Assembly: GCF_026183895.1 (NCBI RefSeq)
Contig: NZ_JAPFQI010000002.1
Coordinates: 1-64,000, forward strand
Length of the DNA: 64,000 nt
Reading direction: 5' to 3'
Origin: Sabulicella glaciei
GTDB lineage: Bacteria > Pseudomonadota > Alphaproteobacteria > Acetobacterales > Acetobacteraceae
The notes beneath the pieces are model-generated. The model was not told the DNA's origin and made no database searches. It saw nothing but the letters and a program-made list of their open reading frames with translations. Position 1 is the stretch's first letter, and each line of letters opens with the position of its first letter. Positions 1 to 7,374 of this stretch are shown piece after piece. The position numbers were made by a program, and so were the translations under genes.

Positions 1-1
1 C

Positions 2-115
2 GAGCAGGGCAGCGAGCCGGTCGGCAGCACACCGGAGGAGTTCTCCCGCTTCATCGCGGCCGAATTGCCGAAATGGGCCGAGATGGTGCGGATCTCCGGC
101 GCCAGCGTCGATTGA
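2..115 (+). CDS. Bug-family tripartite tricarboxylate transporter receptor, C-terminal end only
   Basis: Only the last 37 codons are in the window; the gene enters from the left edge. The residues show the usual tail of Bug-type periplasmic solute receptors: a G/S-T-P-E-E-F segment followed by an acidic-aromatic helix (F-I-A-A-E, then K-W). These proteins bind carboxylates and similar small molecules for TctAB-type transporters, or act as stand-alone receptors. A second, complete Bug gene lies at 14995-15975 on the other strand and ends in a similar way. The assignment rests on the tail motif alone, so ligand and partners cannot be judged. Confidence 0.6.
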   Translation, partial: EQGSEPVGSTPEEFSRFIAAELPKWAEMVRISGASVD

Positions 116-592
116 GGATGCTGCCAACCAAGCCGAGAAGCATGCCCGCCTTGTTTCAGAACCGCTTTGCCTCGCCGCAGCGCTCGACTGGCTCAGAGGC
201 TAACGGGCCATAGGCGCAGATGAAGCAGATGCCGGCTAGAAGGAAGCGAACTCACCACCCAGCGAGGGTCGGCCATCAGTCAGCTGCCGTGGCGTTATTC
301 TCGGTCCGCTGTGCTCGGCCGGCCGTCGGCTTCTCAAGAACGTGCTACCTCCCGGTGGCCGCGGGGCCGTCTTTACCAGTCGTAACGACCGCCTCTACGA
401 CCAGAGCCCGAGACAGCAAGTAAATGACGCTCGATAGGCGCGCTCACACGGGAGCCGTACCTTGAGCAGAAGGGCGATTTCAGTAACTGTGTACATTCGG
501 GTAGGAAATTTCACTAATTGCGAGCGCTCACATGTTGGTCATACGAGCTTGTGACAAAAGATCGAGGATTTTGACCGGATCGCACAGAGCAC
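116..592. other. Gene-poor intergenic stretch
   Basis: The stretch separates the receptor tail from the DUF924 gene. A 67-codon open frame at 220-423 has no recognisable motif and no convincing ribosome binding site, and I do not call it. The right half is visibly more AT-rich than the genes around it. I see no tRNA, strong terminator or repeat. Confidence 0.5.
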
Positions 593-1192
593 TCATCCGG
601 CATAGCCGCCCTCGTCGAGGTAGCGTTGCTCCTCTGCGGTCATCGTGCGGCCGAGGATCGGATTGCGGTGTGGAAAGCGACCGAAGCGGCGGATGATGTC
701 GCGGTGGCGCTCGGCATGCGACAGGCTTGGCTGGCCGAGGCCGTGGGCGAAGGCCACGGAGCGCTCCTGGTCCGCCAGATCCTCGGAATGTCCGAAGGGC
801 AGGTAGACGAACAGCCGCATCGCCGGCTCCAGCGCCACGTCATGGCCTGCTGCTATGGCGGCGGCGGCGATCTGCCTCGCAAATGGGTCGCTGGCATACA
901 TGCGCCGCGTACCGCGGAAGGCGTTGCGCGGAAACTGGTCCAGCAGCACCAGCAGGGCGAGCGATCCTTCGGGCGTGCCCGCCCAGGCCGCCAAGGCGCC
1001 GATGGTGGCGGCTTCATGCAGCGCCAGGAAGCGCGTGCGGAAGCGGGTGTCGAACGCCTCGTCCTTGGCAAACCAAAGTCTGGGACCTGCCTCGCGCCAG
1101 AAACTGGTCACGTCGAGAATGCCAGGATGGTCCGTGGTGCCGGAAGCGCGATTGGCCAGGGGGAGGGCAAAGAGGGATCTGCGGTGTGTCAT
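593..1192 (-). CDS. DUF924 family protein
   Basis: A 199-residue protein of the DUF924 family, whose members are about 180-200 residues, alpha-helical and of unknown biochemical role. Family hallmarks are the F-W segment near residues 31-32, an L-D-Q-F-P-R-N motif near 84-90, the F-R-G-T segment just after it, and the L-P-F-G-H-S-E-D motif near 131-138. The open frame runs on far upstream, antisense to the LysR gene. The ATG at 1190-1192 is preferred because it gives normal family length and leaves a 54-bp divergent gap to the LysR start. No function is inferred beyond the family. Confidence 0.8.
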   Translation of the reverse strand: MTHRRSLFALPLANRASGTTDHPGILDVTSFWREAGPRLWFAKDEAFDTRFRTRFLALHEAATIGALAAWAGTPEGSLALLVLLDQFPRNAFRGTRRMYASDPFARQIAAAAIAAGHDVALEPAMRLFVYLPFGHSEDLADQERSVAFAHGLGQPSLSHAERHRDIIRRFGRFPHRNPILGRTMTAEEQRYLDEGGYAG

Positions 1193-1246
1193 CAAGCCGA
1201 TATCCCTGACGCACTGCCCTGCATCCAGTGGTATGATTTCACCAAT

Positions 1247-2161
1247 ATGCTGCACGAGATCGATCTCTCTCGCATCGACCTGAACCTGCTGGTGCTGTTC
1301 GAGGCAGTGCTGCAGGACCGTCATGTCGGGCGGGCGGCGGCCCGGCTGAGCCTGTCTCCTTCTGCTGTCAGTCATGGCCTCGGCCGGCTGCGGCGGCTGC
1401 TGGACGACCCGCTGTTTCTCCGCCATCCGAAGGGGGTGGTGCCAACCGCCGCAGCTGAGGCGCTGGCGGAGCCGGTCGCCGAGATCCTGCGCCGCGTCCG
1501 GCAAGTCGTCGCCGGGAGCAGCCGCTTCGACCCCGCCACCTCGACCCGCCGCTTCGTCATCGGCGCGCCAGACGGGATTTCTACCGTCATCCTGCCGCCG
1601 CTGCTGGCCGAGATCGGAAAGGTGGCGCCGGGCGTCAACCTGGTGCTCCGGCAGGCGATGCATCCCTTCGAGGCGGCGCTGGCCGAACTCGACACGCGCA
1701 GCCTCGACGTGGCCATCCTGCCGATCGACGCCATCCCAGCGCGCTTCGCGGCGCGGCCCGCCTATGCCGAGGATTTCGTCGTGGCGATGCGGCGGGGACA
1801 TCCGATGGGCGCGGCGCCAACGCAAGCTGCCTATTGCACGGCCTCGCATGTCCTTGTGTCGCAGAGCGGCGATGTGCAGGGCAATGTTGACGACGTGCTG
1901 GCTGAGCATGGGCTGCGTCGGCGCGTGGCGCTGGCCGTGCCGAATTTCCTGCTGGCGCTGGCGGTGGTGGGACAAACAGATTTCATTGGGGCGCTGCCGC
2001 GCCAGCTCGTTGCCGCCCATGGGGTGCGCTTCGGCGTGGTGGCCGCAGAGGTGCCGCTGAAGCTGCGGCGCTTCCCCATACGGGCGATCGTGCCGAAGGT
2101 GGCGTTGCGGGATGCCGGGATCGCTTGGTTGCTGGCGCTGATCGAGCGTGGCGACCGCTGA
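1247..2161 (+). CDS. LysR-family transcriptional regulator
   Basis: A 304-residue LysR-type regulator. Residues 7-65 form the winged helix-turn-helix, with the typical L-N-L-L-V-L-F-E-A-V opening, the A-A-A-R-L-S-L-S-P-S-A-V-S recognition helix, and the D-D-P-L-F wing. The rest is the periplasmic-binding-protein-like effector domain. The frame stays open upstream, but ATG 1247 puts the HTH at the N-terminus as in the family. The gene is transcribed divergently from the DUF924 gene, the usual LysR arrangement, so it may control that gene and itself. No T-N11-A operator stands out in the short gap. Confidence 0.85.
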   Translation: MLHEIDLSRIDLNLLVLFEAVLQDRHVGRAAARLSLSPSAVSHGLGRLRRLLDDPLFLRHPKGVVPTAAAEALAEPVAEILRRVRQVVAGSSRFDPATSTRRFVIGAPDGISTVILPPLLAEIGKVAPGVNLVLRQAMHPFEAALAELDTRSLDVAILPIDAIPARFAARPAYAEDFVVAMRRGHPMGAAPTQAAYCTASHVLVSQSGDVQGNVDDVLAEHGLRRRVALAVPNFLLALAVVGQTDFIGALPRQLVAAHGVRFGVVAAEVPLKLRRFPIRAIVPKVALRDAGIAWLLALIERGDR

Positions 2162-2788
2162 ATTGGCACGCCGCAAGTGGTCCGTTCCTGATGCGAACTT
2201 TCAGCGGAGCTTCCCAAGCTGGTTGGAGAGACCTTCCAGGAGACGATTCTCGTTTGCTGACGTGCGCGGTATCCTTCGTGATGCACTGGACCATGCCCTC
2301 GATGTCGCTGATGGTTCAGAAGCTGTGCTGATCAGTCATGGTCACCTGCCCGATCTTCGCCTAGTTGACTTGGTGCATGATGACGTTCGTGGGCTCTGAC
2401 GGGCTCACGCCATAGGTCACCCGCATAGCGTAGCAGTTGGGTACGTCGGCCGCGTTCAATGCCATGGCGGGCGGCGGAGTCTTGATCATCTCTGGGCTTC
2501 TCCGTCCGGTGATCGGACTGATCGCCGTGACGTCGGACAAGCTTGAGCGCGAGCACGTGGAAGAGGCCTTGCGGTTCGCCACCGGCGCCAAGGAATGCGG
2601 GTGCCCCTCGCGTCTGCGTGAATGGGCCAGACGATCGCCGCGCTCCGCGAGGGGTGCTCCAACGCGATCACACGGTCCATTCCAAGGATACCACTAGCGC
2701 TTCCACGGCTGCATCCACGGCGCCCCCGTACCTCCTTCCTCGTCCCGGACAGGCAACCGTGCCCCACCGGTAAACGAGGAGAACCATC
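2162..2788. other. Gene-poor stretch with no supportable gene
   Basis: About 630 bases between the LysR gene and the OsmC gene. Several short open frames exist on both strands (for example 2437-2697 plus and 2361-2591 minus), but none has a family motif or a good start. The frames break repeatedly, so decayed coding sequence is possible without being recognisable. The only clear element is a Shine-Dalgarno (acgaggag) just before the OsmC start. Confidence 0.4.
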
Positions 2789-3379
2789 ATGAGCACCAAC
2801 ACTATTGAGGCTTCCTCGCCGAAGCGCCCGCCGACGCCGCGCAACGGCGTCGATACGCCCAAGCTCTTCGCTACCATCGCCGTCGTTGCGGACCAGCCCT
2901 CGCTGGCCGAGTTCCGCTTCCGCGCGCAGGGCCGCTGGATGGGCGGAACCCACAGCCGCACCACCATCTCCGGCTTCTACGGCGTCGGCGGGGAGATGCG
3001 CCACGTCGAGGCCATCGAGGCCGACTCCGACCACCCGAGCGTCCTGTGCGGCGAGGATCGCGGGCCGACTCCCGTCGAGTGGCTGCTGCACGCGCTTGCT
3101 GGGTGCCTCACGGCCGGCATTGCGAACATTGCCGCTGCGCGGGGCGTCAGCCTCGGCTCGGTCGCGTGCGACGTCGAAGGCGACATGGATCTGCGCGGCA
3201 TTCTCGGGCTTTCCCGCGACGTGCGGAACGGCTTCCGGGCGATCCAGGTGAGATTCCGCGTCACCGGGGACGCGCCGGCGGAGACGCTGCGCAAGATCGT
3301 CGAGCAGTCCCGGGCGCGATCCGCCGTGTTCGACGTGCTCACCAACGGCGTGCCCGTCGACATCAAGATGAACAGCTGA
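2789..3379 (+). CDS. OsmC family protein
   Basis: A 196-residue OsmC/Ohr-fold protein. The core motif G-P-T-P-V-E-W-L-L-H-A-L-A-G-C at about 92-106 carries the peroxidatic-type cysteine (Cys106). The resolving-cysteine region near the C-terminus reads A-R-S-A-V-F-D-V-L-T-N, with serine or phenylalanine where classical OsmC/Ohr have the second cysteine. It therefore belongs to the OsmC-like group lacking a Cys pair, and peroxidase activity is doubtful. The start is supported by aaacgaggag 9-10 bases upstream of the ATG. It is the first gene of a same-strand run with two flavoproteins and a MaoC hydratase. Confidence 0.85.
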   Translation: MSTNTIEASSPKRPPTPRNGVDTPKLFATIAVVADQPSLAEFRFRAQGRWMGGTHSRTTISGFYGVGGEMRHVEAIEADSDHPSVLCGEDRGPTPVEWLLHALAGCLTAGIANIAAARGVSLGSVACDVEGDMDLRGILGLSRDVRNGFRAIQVRFRVTGDAPAETLRKIVEQSRARSAVFDVLTNGVPVDIKMNS

Positions 3380-3390
3380 GCGGAACGAGC

Positions 3391-3416
3391 CCCGTCGGCC
3401 ACCTGTGGCCGGCGGG
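3391..3416. repeat. Intergenic hairpin between the OsmC and flavin monooxygenase genes
   Basis: Twelve-base arms (cccgtcggccac and gtggccggcggg) form a near-perfect inverted repeat with one G-U wobble and a 2-base centre. There is no T-tract, so this is not a classical Rho-independent terminator. It may attenuate or stabilise the transcript between the two genes. Confidence 0.5.
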
Positions 3417-3437
3417 TAGGGCGCAGTGGAGGGAATC

Positions 3438-4688
3438 ATGCGAAGCGTTCAGGCCATCATCATCGGCGCCGGCCAGGCAGGCCTCGCGATGAGCCACTGT
3501 CTCGGCCGCCACGGCATCGACCATGTTGTGCTCGAACGCGGGCGCGTCGCCGAGCGGTGGCGGACCGAGCGATGGGACTCGCTGCGGCTGCTCACGCCGA
3601 ACTGGATGAGCCGCCTGCCCGGGTGGTCCTATCAGGGGCACGATCCGGATGGCTACATGGCGATGCCGGAGGTGGTCGAGTTTCTCAGCAGCTATTCTCG
3701 CCTTTCCAGGACTCCCCTCGAAGCCGGCACGGATGTGCTGTCAGTCCGCCGCGTTCCCGGCGGCTATCAGGTGGCGACCAGTCGTGGAACCTGGGCGGCA
3801 GGGGCGGTCGTGGTGGCGACGGGCCATTGCGGTCACCCTGCCATCCCGGCGATGGCGCGTTGCCTGCCGTCCGCGATCGGCCAGGTCACGCCTTCCGATT
3901 ATCGCAGGCCTTCGACGCTCGCCGATGGCGGCGTGCTGGTGGTCGGTGCGTCGGCCACCGGCGTCCAGCTCGCGGAGGAGATCCATCGTTCCGGCAGACC
4001 CGTCACGCTCTCGGTCGGGAGTCACACGCGGCTGCCACGGACTTACCGCGGACGCGATATCATGTGGTGGATGGATCGCATCGGCGTGCTCGACGAACGC
4101 GCTGGCGATGTCCCGAATCTCCAGCGTGCGCGGACGCAGCCCTCGCTGCAACTCGTCGGATCAGTGGATCGGCGCAGCATCGATCTCGACACGCTCCGGA
4201 AGACAGGCCTGCGCATCGTAGGTCGCGCCATCGGGGTCGAGGGCGGGTTGGTGCATCTGCGCGACGATTTGGCCGAAACGACCACCGCCTCGCAAGGCAC
4301 TCTGGCGCGTCTGCTGGCACGGATTGACGCGGCGGTGCCCGACGCCAACGGCCAGGGCCGCGTGGAGGCCGCGGCCTTGCTGCGACCCGTGGCCTTTGAA
4401 CCCGCCCCCCCTGCACTCGACCTCGCAGCCGACGGCATTCGAACGGTGCTCTGGGCGACCGGCTACCGAAGGAGCTACGGCTGGCTGCGCGTTCCCGAGG
4501 TGCTCGACGCGTCCGGGGAGATCATCCACCGCGACGGCGTCACGGCCGTCCCCGGCCTCTGTGTGCTCGGGCTGCGCTTTCTCCGGCGGCGAAAGTCGAG
4601 CTTTCTCGATGGTGTCGGAGGCGACGCCGAGGCGATCGCGAAGCACCTCATCGCTCAACTGACGTCGCCGCGCCGCGTCGCGGCCTGA
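3438..4688 (+). CDS. Flavin-dependent monooxygenase / NAD(P)-binding oxidoreductase
   Basis: A 416-residue two-dinucleotide-fold flavoprotein of the FMO/Baeyer-Villiger-like class. An FAD-binding G-A-G-Q-A-G motif is at about 10-15, R-W-R-T-E-R-W-D-S-L-R-L-L-T-P at 41-54 is characteristic of these oxidoreductases, and the NAD(P)-binding G-A-S-A-T-G is at 170-175. A W-A-T-G-Y segment lies near the C-terminus. A GTG at 3426 is possible, but the ATG at 3438 has GGAGGG directly upstream. The substrate is unknown. The gene is 15 bases upstream of a second FAD enzyme, suggesting consecutive redox steps. Confidence 0.8.
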   Translation: MRSVQAIIIGAGQAGLAMSHCLGRHGIDHVVLERGRVAERWRTERWDSLRLLTPNWMSRLPGWSYQGHDPDGYMAMPEVVEFLSSYSRLSRTPLEAGTDVLSVRRVPGGYQVATSRGTWAAGAVVVATGHCGHPAIPAMARCLPSAIGQVTPSDYRRPSTLADGGVLVVGASATGVQLAEEIHRSGRPVTLSVGSHTRLPRTYRGRDIMWWMDRIGVLDERAGDVPNLQRARTQPSLQLVGSVDRRSIDLDTLRKTGLRIVGRAIGVEGGLVHLRDDLAETTTASQGTLARLLARIDAAVPDANGQGRVEAAALLRPVAFEPAPPALDLAADGIRTVLWATGYRRSYGWLRVPEVLDASGEIIHRDGVTAVPGLCVLGLRFLRRRKSSFLDGVGGDAEAIAKHLIAQLTSPRRVAA

Positions 4689-4703
4689 CCGGGAGGACGT
4701 ACC

Positions 4704-5879
4704 ATGCCCAAGAGGACACGATACGACGCCTTGGTGGTCGGGGCGCGCTGCGCGGGCGCCACCACCGCCATGCTGATGGCGCGCCGCGGCATGCGGGTGC
4801 TGGCCATCGACCGCGGCGCCTATGGCGCCGACGCCCTGTCCACCCACGCGCTGATGCGCGGCGGCATCCTTCAGCTCCATCGCTGGGGCGTCTTGCCGCG
4901 CCTCCTGGAGATGGGCACGCCGCCCGTACGCAGCACCACCTTCCATTACGGCGACGAGGTGCTGGAACTCCCCGTCAAGCCTGGCCACGGCGTGGACGCG
5001 CTCCTTGCGCCCCGCCGGACCCTCCTGGACAGCGTTCTCGTGGATGCGGCCCAGGAGGCCGGCGCGGAGGTGCGGCACCAGCATACGCTGACCGACCTGA
5101 TCCGGGACGGGTCCGGCCGGGTCCGCGGCGCGTGCGTCGTGGACGACGAGGGCCGATGCGCCGAGATCGAGGCCGGGCTCGTCGTCGGCGCCGATGGCCT
5201 TGGTTCCGCCGTCGCGCGGCTTGTGGACGCCTCCTTGCTGAGAGTGGCGCGGCACACCAGCGCAGTGATCTACGGTCACTGGTCCGGCCTCCGCTCCTCT
5301 GGATATCACTGGCATTACCGTCCGGGCGTGAGCGCGGGCGTCATGCCCACCAATGCAGGGCGGCATTGCATCTTCGTTGCCATGCCCCCGGCGCGGATGC
5401 GCGATCTAGCTTTCCGGGCAGATCCAGCCATGGGCTACCGCCGCGTGCTCGCGGAAGTGTCGCCAGCGCTGGCCGAGGCAGTCGCGGCCTCGACGCTGGA
5501 GAGCCGCCTTTGGGCCTTTGCTGGCCGCAAGGGCTTTCTGCGGGTTCCCAGCGGTCCTGGCTGGGCCCTGGTCGGCGATGCTGGCTACTTCAAGGATCCG
5601 CTGACCGCGCACGGGATCACCGACGCCTTCCGAGACGCGGAGCTGCTGGCGGATGCGGCCACACGCGGCTCGGAAGCGGATTTCGCCGACTACGCCGCAC
5701 GGCGCGACGAATTATCGGTGCCGCTGTTCGAGGCGACGGACGCGATCGCATCCTTCGACTGGAATCTGGACCGTCTGAAGACCTATCATCAGGCGCTGAA
5801 CGCCGCCATGCGTCGCGAAGTGGAGCACCTCCTCGCCGCGCGGGTTGGCGACCCCATCGAAGCGGGAGGGTGCCGATGA
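4704..5879 (+). CDS. FAD-dependent oxidoreductase (geranylgeranyl reductase / halogenase-like fold)
   Basis: A 391-residue p-hydroxybenzoate-hydroxylase-fold FAD enzyme. The N-terminal dinucleotide motif is the G-A-R-C-A-G variant (residues 13-18), seen in the geranylgeranyl reductase-like group. A D-G motif follows (G-A-D-G near 162-165), then the late G-D-A-G-Y motif that contacts the flavin phosphates. GGGAGGAC lies 8-10 bases upstream of the ATG. Its stop overlaps the MaoC start (ATGA), so the two are probably translationally coupled. Substrate not predictable from sequence. Confidence 0.8.
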   Translation: MPKRTRYDALVVGARCAGATTAMLMARRGMRVLAIDRGAYGADALSTHALMRGGILQLHRWGVLPRLLEMGTPPVRSTTFHYGDEVLELPVKPGHGVDALLAPRRTLLDSVLVDAAQEAGAEVRHQHTLTDLIRDGSGRVRGACVVDDEGRCAEIEAGLVVGADGLGSAVARLVDASLLRVARHTSAVIYGHWSGLRSSGYHWHYRPGVSAGVMPTNAGRHCIFVAMPPARMRDLAFRADPAMGYRRVLAEVSPALAEAVAASTLESRLWAFAGRKGFLRVPSGPGWALVGDAGYFKDPLTAHGITDAFRDAELLADAATRGSEADFADYAARRDELSVPLFEATDAIASFDWNLDRLKTYHQALNAAMRREVEHLLAARVGDPIEAGGCR

Positions 5880-6349
5880 CATCGAAATCAGCAACTTCGG
5901 CCTGGGCGGCGAGCTTGCGGGGAAAGCCCGGCCTCGGCTGTGTCGCAGAGCGTACCCGCCGGACGCGCATGCGCGACGTGGAGATGTTTTCCGAGATGAC
6001 CGGGGACCGCAATCCTCTGCATTACGATGCCGACCTCGCCGCCCGGTCGCCTTTCGGCGCGCTGATCGTCCAGGGCGGCGTCACCTCGGGCCTGCTCAAC
6101 GCCATCGTGGCTGAGGACCTTCCCGGGCCGGGCAGCGTCTTCCTCGGCGTGGAGTGGCGCTTCCTGAAGGCGGTGTCCGTCGGCGAGGAGATCGTCGGCC
6201 GGGTCGAGGTGACCTCCGTGCGGGACGACAAGCCGATCTGCACGCTCCGCACCGAGGTGCGCAACGCGAAGGGCGAGGTCTGCCTGGTAGGCACGGCCGT
6301 CACCTACACGGTGCCCCTCTCCGGCCGGCCTTCGGACGCGGGCAACTGA
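5876..6349 (+). CDS. MaoC-like dehydratase (hot-dog fold)
   Basis: A 157-residue single hot-dog-domain protein. The hydratase-2 signature is clear: G-D-R-N-P-L-H at about 43-49, with catalytic Asp44 and His49 positions, then S-P-F-G-A-L-I-V-Q-G-G. Such enzymes hydrate 2-enoyl-CoA or related thioesters. The start overlaps the stop of the preceding FAD enzyme. The first 20 residues are basic and unlike the family, so initiation might lie slightly further in. It is the last gene of the OsmC/monooxygenase/FAD oxidoreductase/MaoC run. Confidence 0.85.
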   Translation: MTSKSATSAWAASLRGKPGLGCVAERTRRTRMRDVEMFSEMTGDRNPLHYDADLAARSPFGALIVQGGVTSGLLNAIVAEDLPGPGSVFLGVEWRFLKAVSVGEEIVGRVEVTSVRDDKPICTLRTEVRNAKGEVCLVGTAVTYTVPLSGRPSDAGN

Positions 6350-6400
6350 CACGCGATGTCCGCAGGTGATCGCTGCCACGGGGAAGGCGGCCTAATCCGT

Positions 6401-6925
6401 TCAGGCGGTCTTGGCCGTTTCCGTTGCCGCCGAGAACCGGCGGATCTCCGCGCGGTCCATCGTTCCCGCCATCCAGGCGTCGAGCGAGCGCATCAGGGCC
6501 ACTATGGGCCGGTTGGCTGGAGCGAACACGAACTCTCCCACATGGGCGCCGCGCGCGAAGGCGGCGGCCAGCGCGGCGCTGACGAGCAGCCGCCCGATGC
6601 CGCGGCGCCGGTGGCCCGGATGCACCGACACCGCCACCTCGACGCGATGCATGAAATGGACCGGCTGCGCTTCGGCGATGCCCAGCAGCTCGCCGCTCAA
6701 CCTGTCTATCGCACCGAACACCACCGCGCGCTCCAGGTCGAGCCGCTGGGCGTAGGCGTGCACCGCCGCATCGCCAAGGGCGAGACCAAACCGTGCCCGC
6801 CGGTCCGCCGCGTCGAGCCCCAGCAGGTGACGCTCGATGCGGGACAGGTCGCTCGCCGCCAGCCGCCGCACATTCCAATCGGCAGGATCCGAAGCGTGGG
6901 ATGGGGCGTCGGCGACCAGGGCCAC
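6401..6925 (-). CDS. GNAT-family N-acetyltransferase
   Basis: A 174-residue GCN5-related acetyltransferase. Motif A is seen at V-S-V-H-P-G-H-R-R-R-G-I-G-R-L-L (about residues 98-113), where R-R-R-G-I-G is the pyrophosphate-binding loop for acetyl-CoA. The start is GTG with GGAGG 8 bases upstream. The gene begins immediately after the stop of the DUF1127 gene, so the two are probably cotranscribed. The substrate is not predictable. Confidence 0.8.
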   Translation of the reverse strand: MALVADAPSHASDPADWNVRRLAASDLSRIERHLLGLDAADRRARFGLALGDAAVHAYAQRLDLERAVVFGAIDRLSGELLGIAEAQPVHFMHRVEVAVSVHPGHRRRGIGRLLVSAALAAAFARGAHVGEFVFAPANRPIVALMRSLDAWMAGTMDRAEIRRFSAATETAKTA

Positions 6926-6926
6926 C

Positions 6927-7133
6927 TCACATTCCTCCAGTGGACATGCACCGCTCCCGAACTTTGGAAGGAATGTCGCCGCGGAAGAGGCCGATGTCCT
7001 TCAGCGTGGCGTCATCGAGCGCCTCCAGCGCGGCGGCCATGCGCCGCTCCCGCCAGCGGCGCTGGATCGCGCCGAAGAGGGCGAGGGCCGGGGTCCAATG
7101 ATTGGTGGCCAGATGGCCGGTGATGCTGTTCAT
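6927..7133 (-). CDS. DUF1127 family small protein
   Basis: A 68-residue protein whose C-terminal half carries the DUF1127 signature: W-R-E-R-R-M, then L-D-D-A-T-L-K-D-I-G-L-F-R-G-D-I. Small DUF1127 proteins are common in alphaproteobacteria; some bind RNA and affect phosphate or C/N metabolism. The ATG at 7131-7133 has AAAGGA just upstream and leaves a short basic N-terminus typical of the family. It lies upstream of the GNAT gene in the same direction. Confidence 0.75.
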   Translation of the reverse strand: MNSITGHLATNHWTPALALFGAIQRRWRERRMAAALEALDDATLKDIGLFRGDIPSKVRERCMSTGGM

Positions 7134-7374
7134 AATCCTTTGCTCCTCCGCCGGAATGGCGGTGAGGGCAGGATGCGAAGGCCGCGTGTGATGTACCGTT
7201 GGCGGCGGCGTGGAAACGTCCGGCATTGCGTCGTATTGGCGGGTGGCCGAGGCTGCGAGGGCGAGGTGGGGTCCCGAGGCCGGTGGTATCGCTCGTGAGC
7301 AGCCGCTTCATTGCGGCCGCCCGGATCGGCGTTCGTCCTCCCTGCGCCGAGCAGGCGGCTGAGGGAGGTTCCAG

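Noticed and set aside
220-423. A 67-codon frame near the left edge
   Set aside because: No ribosome binding site of note, no motif, and composition like random GC-rich DNA.
593-2176. Reading the DUF924 frame as a 527-residue protein
   Set aside because: The extra N-terminal 328 residues are antisense to the LysR gene and have no motif; the ATG at 1190-1192 gives the usual family length.
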